Shown here in pieces: positions 23,501 to 24,791 of a stretch of 24,791 nt of DNA. Under the pieces are notes generated by a model that was not told the origin of the DNA, did no database searches, and saw only the letters and a list, made by a program, of their open reading frames with translations. A program made the translations under genes and the position numbers. How positions within the stretch are numbered: position 1 is the stretch's first letter; every line of letters starts with the position of its first letter. The stretch lies in IMG/VR virus record IMGVR_UViG_3300017751_000213, positions 1 to 24,791 of that record, one strand, 5' to 3'. The DNA comes from a virus.

Positions 23501-24791
23501 CTAGAATTGTAAGGAGAAGAGGAACTACAGTACCTTCCCGTAAACTATTGATTATTTTTAACCACTATAGAGTTGCATCAGGTAACTCTGGTGATGTATT
23601 TACAGTTAACTCTTACACCGAAGATAGGTATTCTAGTGATATTCCAATTCTTCCAAATGGTCTTCGTACAACTGATATCATTGATTTTAGACCAAGAGTT
23701 AAACCCTGGACTGATGTTAGTGGTTATGAAACTAAATCACCATTTGATTTTGCAAGTAGAAGATATGAATCTGATTTCCAATATGTTGTAAAACCAGATG
23801 AATCATCATTCTTGGGATATGAATTCTATCTACCAAGAATTGATTTAGTTACAATTAATCGCATTGGTGAAGTTGAAGTTATTCGTGGAGAATCTGCACA
23901 AAATCCACAACCACCAATTCTTGGTGATGATGCAATGGAAATTGCACAAATTAAACTTCCAGCATATCTCTATAATCCTATTAGTGAACCAGAAATTCTT
24001 CTAAGAGATAATAGAAGATTTACGATGCGTGATATTGGAAAAATTGAAGATAGAATTGAAAATATTGAAGATATTACCAGTCTTACAATGTTAGAATTGA
24101 ATGCAAAGACAACTGCAATTACTGATGCAAATGGTCTTGATAGATTTAAATCTGGATTTATTGTAAGTGATTTTAGAGATAAATCTCTAATGGATCCTAG
24201 GTATTCTACGATTGATATTTCAAAAGAAGGATCTCTTGCAATAGCACCTGTTGATCTATGGTCAATGAATGCACAATTGGCATTAGATCCAGGAATTGAT
24301 CCATCAACTACTGATATGACTCAGAATCTTAAGTTGATGGATCCAAATATTCAAAAAACTGGCGATCTTCTAACCCTAAAATATGAAGAAGTTGAATATT
24401 TAAATCAACCACACGCAACTAATGTTGAAAATGTAAACCCATTCAATGTTATTGTATTTGTTGGTGGTGTTGTTCTTGATCCTGCCTCAGATAACTGGGT
24501 AAGAACTATCTATATTAATGATCATAGAACTGAATCTACTGGCGCTAAGTGGAAGCAGCAGGCAAAAACTACTGTTGATGTTGATAAGAAAACTGTAATT
24601 GAAAAATATAAAAAAGGTGGTGGTAGAGGTGAAAGACTTAAAAAAGCAGTTACTACAACTAAGGTTACAACAACAACTAAGTTTAAACCTAAACTTAGAG
24701 GACCTGCAAGAGAATTTGATTATGTTGAAGATGTAAAAGTTTCTGGTGAAGCAGATCCTTGGATGCGTTCAAGAAATGTTTACTTTGCTGC
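20599..24791 (+). CDS. DUF4815-type virion structural protein, 3' end beyond the window
   Basis: The frame opens at ATG 20599, three bases after the gp8 stop, and stays open to the right edge (1397 codons). The N-terminus carries the DUF4815 signature: YYDDFDKANNFYRVLFKPG, then VQARELTGLQSILQNQVESF and FKEGSMVIPGG (residues about 12-67). Later landmarks are AYVKGYDIDL, a DFRPRVKPW block, RFTMRDIGKIEDRIENIE (about 1141-1158, coiled-coil-like), a Lys/Thr/Gly-rich basic stretch near 1323-1375 and SGEADPWMRSRNVYFAA at the edge. I recall this family as large tail/baseplate proteins of cyanophages and other marine myoviruses. Its place after gp8 suggests a peripheral baseplate or fibre role, but no catalytic motif is seen. 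It lies in the same operon as gp8. Confidence 0.88.
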   Translation, partial: MSQKTNLNVSPYYDDFDKANNFYRVLFKPGFPVQARELTGLQSILQNQVESFGSHMFKEGSMVIPGGVTCDDQFTTVKVNPDHLGIDITVYLSSIVALNNGRGAKVKGETSGVIGTIKGFLLPPDEGVEEITLFVKYRDGADDGETVEFSDGEVLILEENVSYGNTTLNIGDTVLTTLSVNSTATGFAVGVAEGVYFIRGTFVDVSTTQIVLDPYTNDVSFRVGFDILEEIVNANEDDSLNDNAKGFTNYAAPGADRLKISVKLSKKALTDTEDTSFVELVRVDNGVIKKLQNKSNYNLIRDYFAKRTFDESGNYAVEPFIVDCANTLNNEIGNGGLFREDDLTEDGNKPSSNLMAYKISEGTAYVKGYDIDLVGSTVKDIDKPRDVKKVEGSRVPFGMGSLIRVNNVHGIPYIKIGGTAAGGDTSANVIGLYSDRRNGEDNGGAIDGTGQGIKIGEARVYWFGLTDDRYKNAGTEWDLYLYDTQTYTNLTLANTFSTGDVPNGSLVRGMSSGATGFIADRSSNTVSLSQTSGTFLEGEQVIINDMQKFKSAINTTGIQAFTTEDIKSVFQDSDSLDTNLKKNFLADTVLYPKQLANFAVTDQLTISGGNLGKVQGRFFNAVNGIKVGGIIRYFKNGEIDPSFTRITGVRDHEIDLAATTNITDVCIGAVSNQTSNFELMAPRILNVGQNGLYSILPEQNISSVDFASSELTVSYQITEQSTDANGSLEFTSADVIGANAGISSVFFETFDAERYSVVYTDGSPAPLDSGQVILDENAGKVTITNLEASQSSNVTVLATMKKRGITHKSKDYIRSTQVNVDRSFDGSRFSVGLTTSTYYGTRVQDDEISLNFPDVANVVAVYESTNSAAPILDRLTFATGLSLDQNAIVGEKIVGEDSRAIGQVVSATANTIDYVILNTEDYQVGEVVKFKESSISAVIQQIREGSYVNRTPNYRLDTGNRHQFCDYSRIVRRRGTTVPSRKLLIIFNHYRVASGNSGDVFTVNSYTEDRYSSDIPILPNGLRTTDIIDFRPRVKPWTDVSGYETKSPFDFASRRYESDFQYVVKPDESSFLGYEFYLPRIDLVTINRIGEVEVIRGESAQNPQPPILGDDAMEIAQIKLPAYLYNPISEPEILLRDNRRFTMRDIGKIEDRIENIEDITSLTMLELNAKTTAITDANGLDRFKSGFIVSDFRDKSLMDPRYSTIDISKEGSLAIAPVDLWSMNAQLALDPGIDPSTTDMTQNLKLMDPNIQKTGDLLTLKYEEVEYLNQPHATNVENVNPFNVIVFVGGVVLDPASDNWVRTIYINDHRTESTGAKWKQQAKTTVDVDKKTVIEKYKKGGGRGERLKKAVTTTKVTTTTKFKPKLRGPAREFDYVEDVKVSGEADPWMRSRNVYFA

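Overview
The window looks like part of the late structural (baseplate/tail) region of a T4-like marine cyanophage, a myovirus of Synechococcus or Prochlorococcus. This rests on the syntenic run gp25 - gp6 - gp7-like giant protein - gp8 - DUF4815 protein, on T4-type late promoters (TATAAATA), on the AT-rich late genes, and on several very small conserved genes that I recognise from cyanomyovirus genomes. Every gene I can support is on the + strand. I see no tRNA, integrase, transposon or CRISPR array.

Layout. (a) 1-560 is a GC-rich block (roughly 52-65% in four 60-base blocks counted by hand, against about a third in the late genes). It holds the end of an unrecognised gene, a 71-residue basic protein, and a run of small GC-rich hairpins. 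(b) 601-2900 is a strip of small genes: an AbrB/SpoVT-like protein, a GT-A glycosyltransferase-like protein behind a near-consensus sigma-70 promoter, and five tightly packed unknowns of 55, 48, 224, 41 and 47 residues. (c) 2901-24791 is the baseplate operon. It opens with a late promoter, followed by gp25 (133 aa), gp6 (641 aa), a 4575-residue giant protein, a second late promoter, gp8 (517 aa), and a DUF4815 virion protein that runs off the right edge.

How the genes work together. In T4, gp25, two gp6 and the C-terminal part of gp7 form the inner core of each baseplate wedge, and gp8 docks on gp7/gp6. Here gp25, gp6 and gp8 are recognisable. The giant protein occupies the gp7 slot, and its first ~350 residues resemble the C-terminal module of T4 gp7. 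The remaining ~4200 residues are a mosaic of repeated beta-type modules, a YHYH domain and a helical domain that itself appears to be interrupted by a beta module. The simplest reading is a wedge protein whose core anchor sits at its N-terminus and which carries a very long decoration, possibly substituting for the missing T4 gp9-gp12 peripheral proteins. The DUF4815 protein is likely another peripheral baseplate or fibre component. All homology calls are from memory of the families; no search was run.
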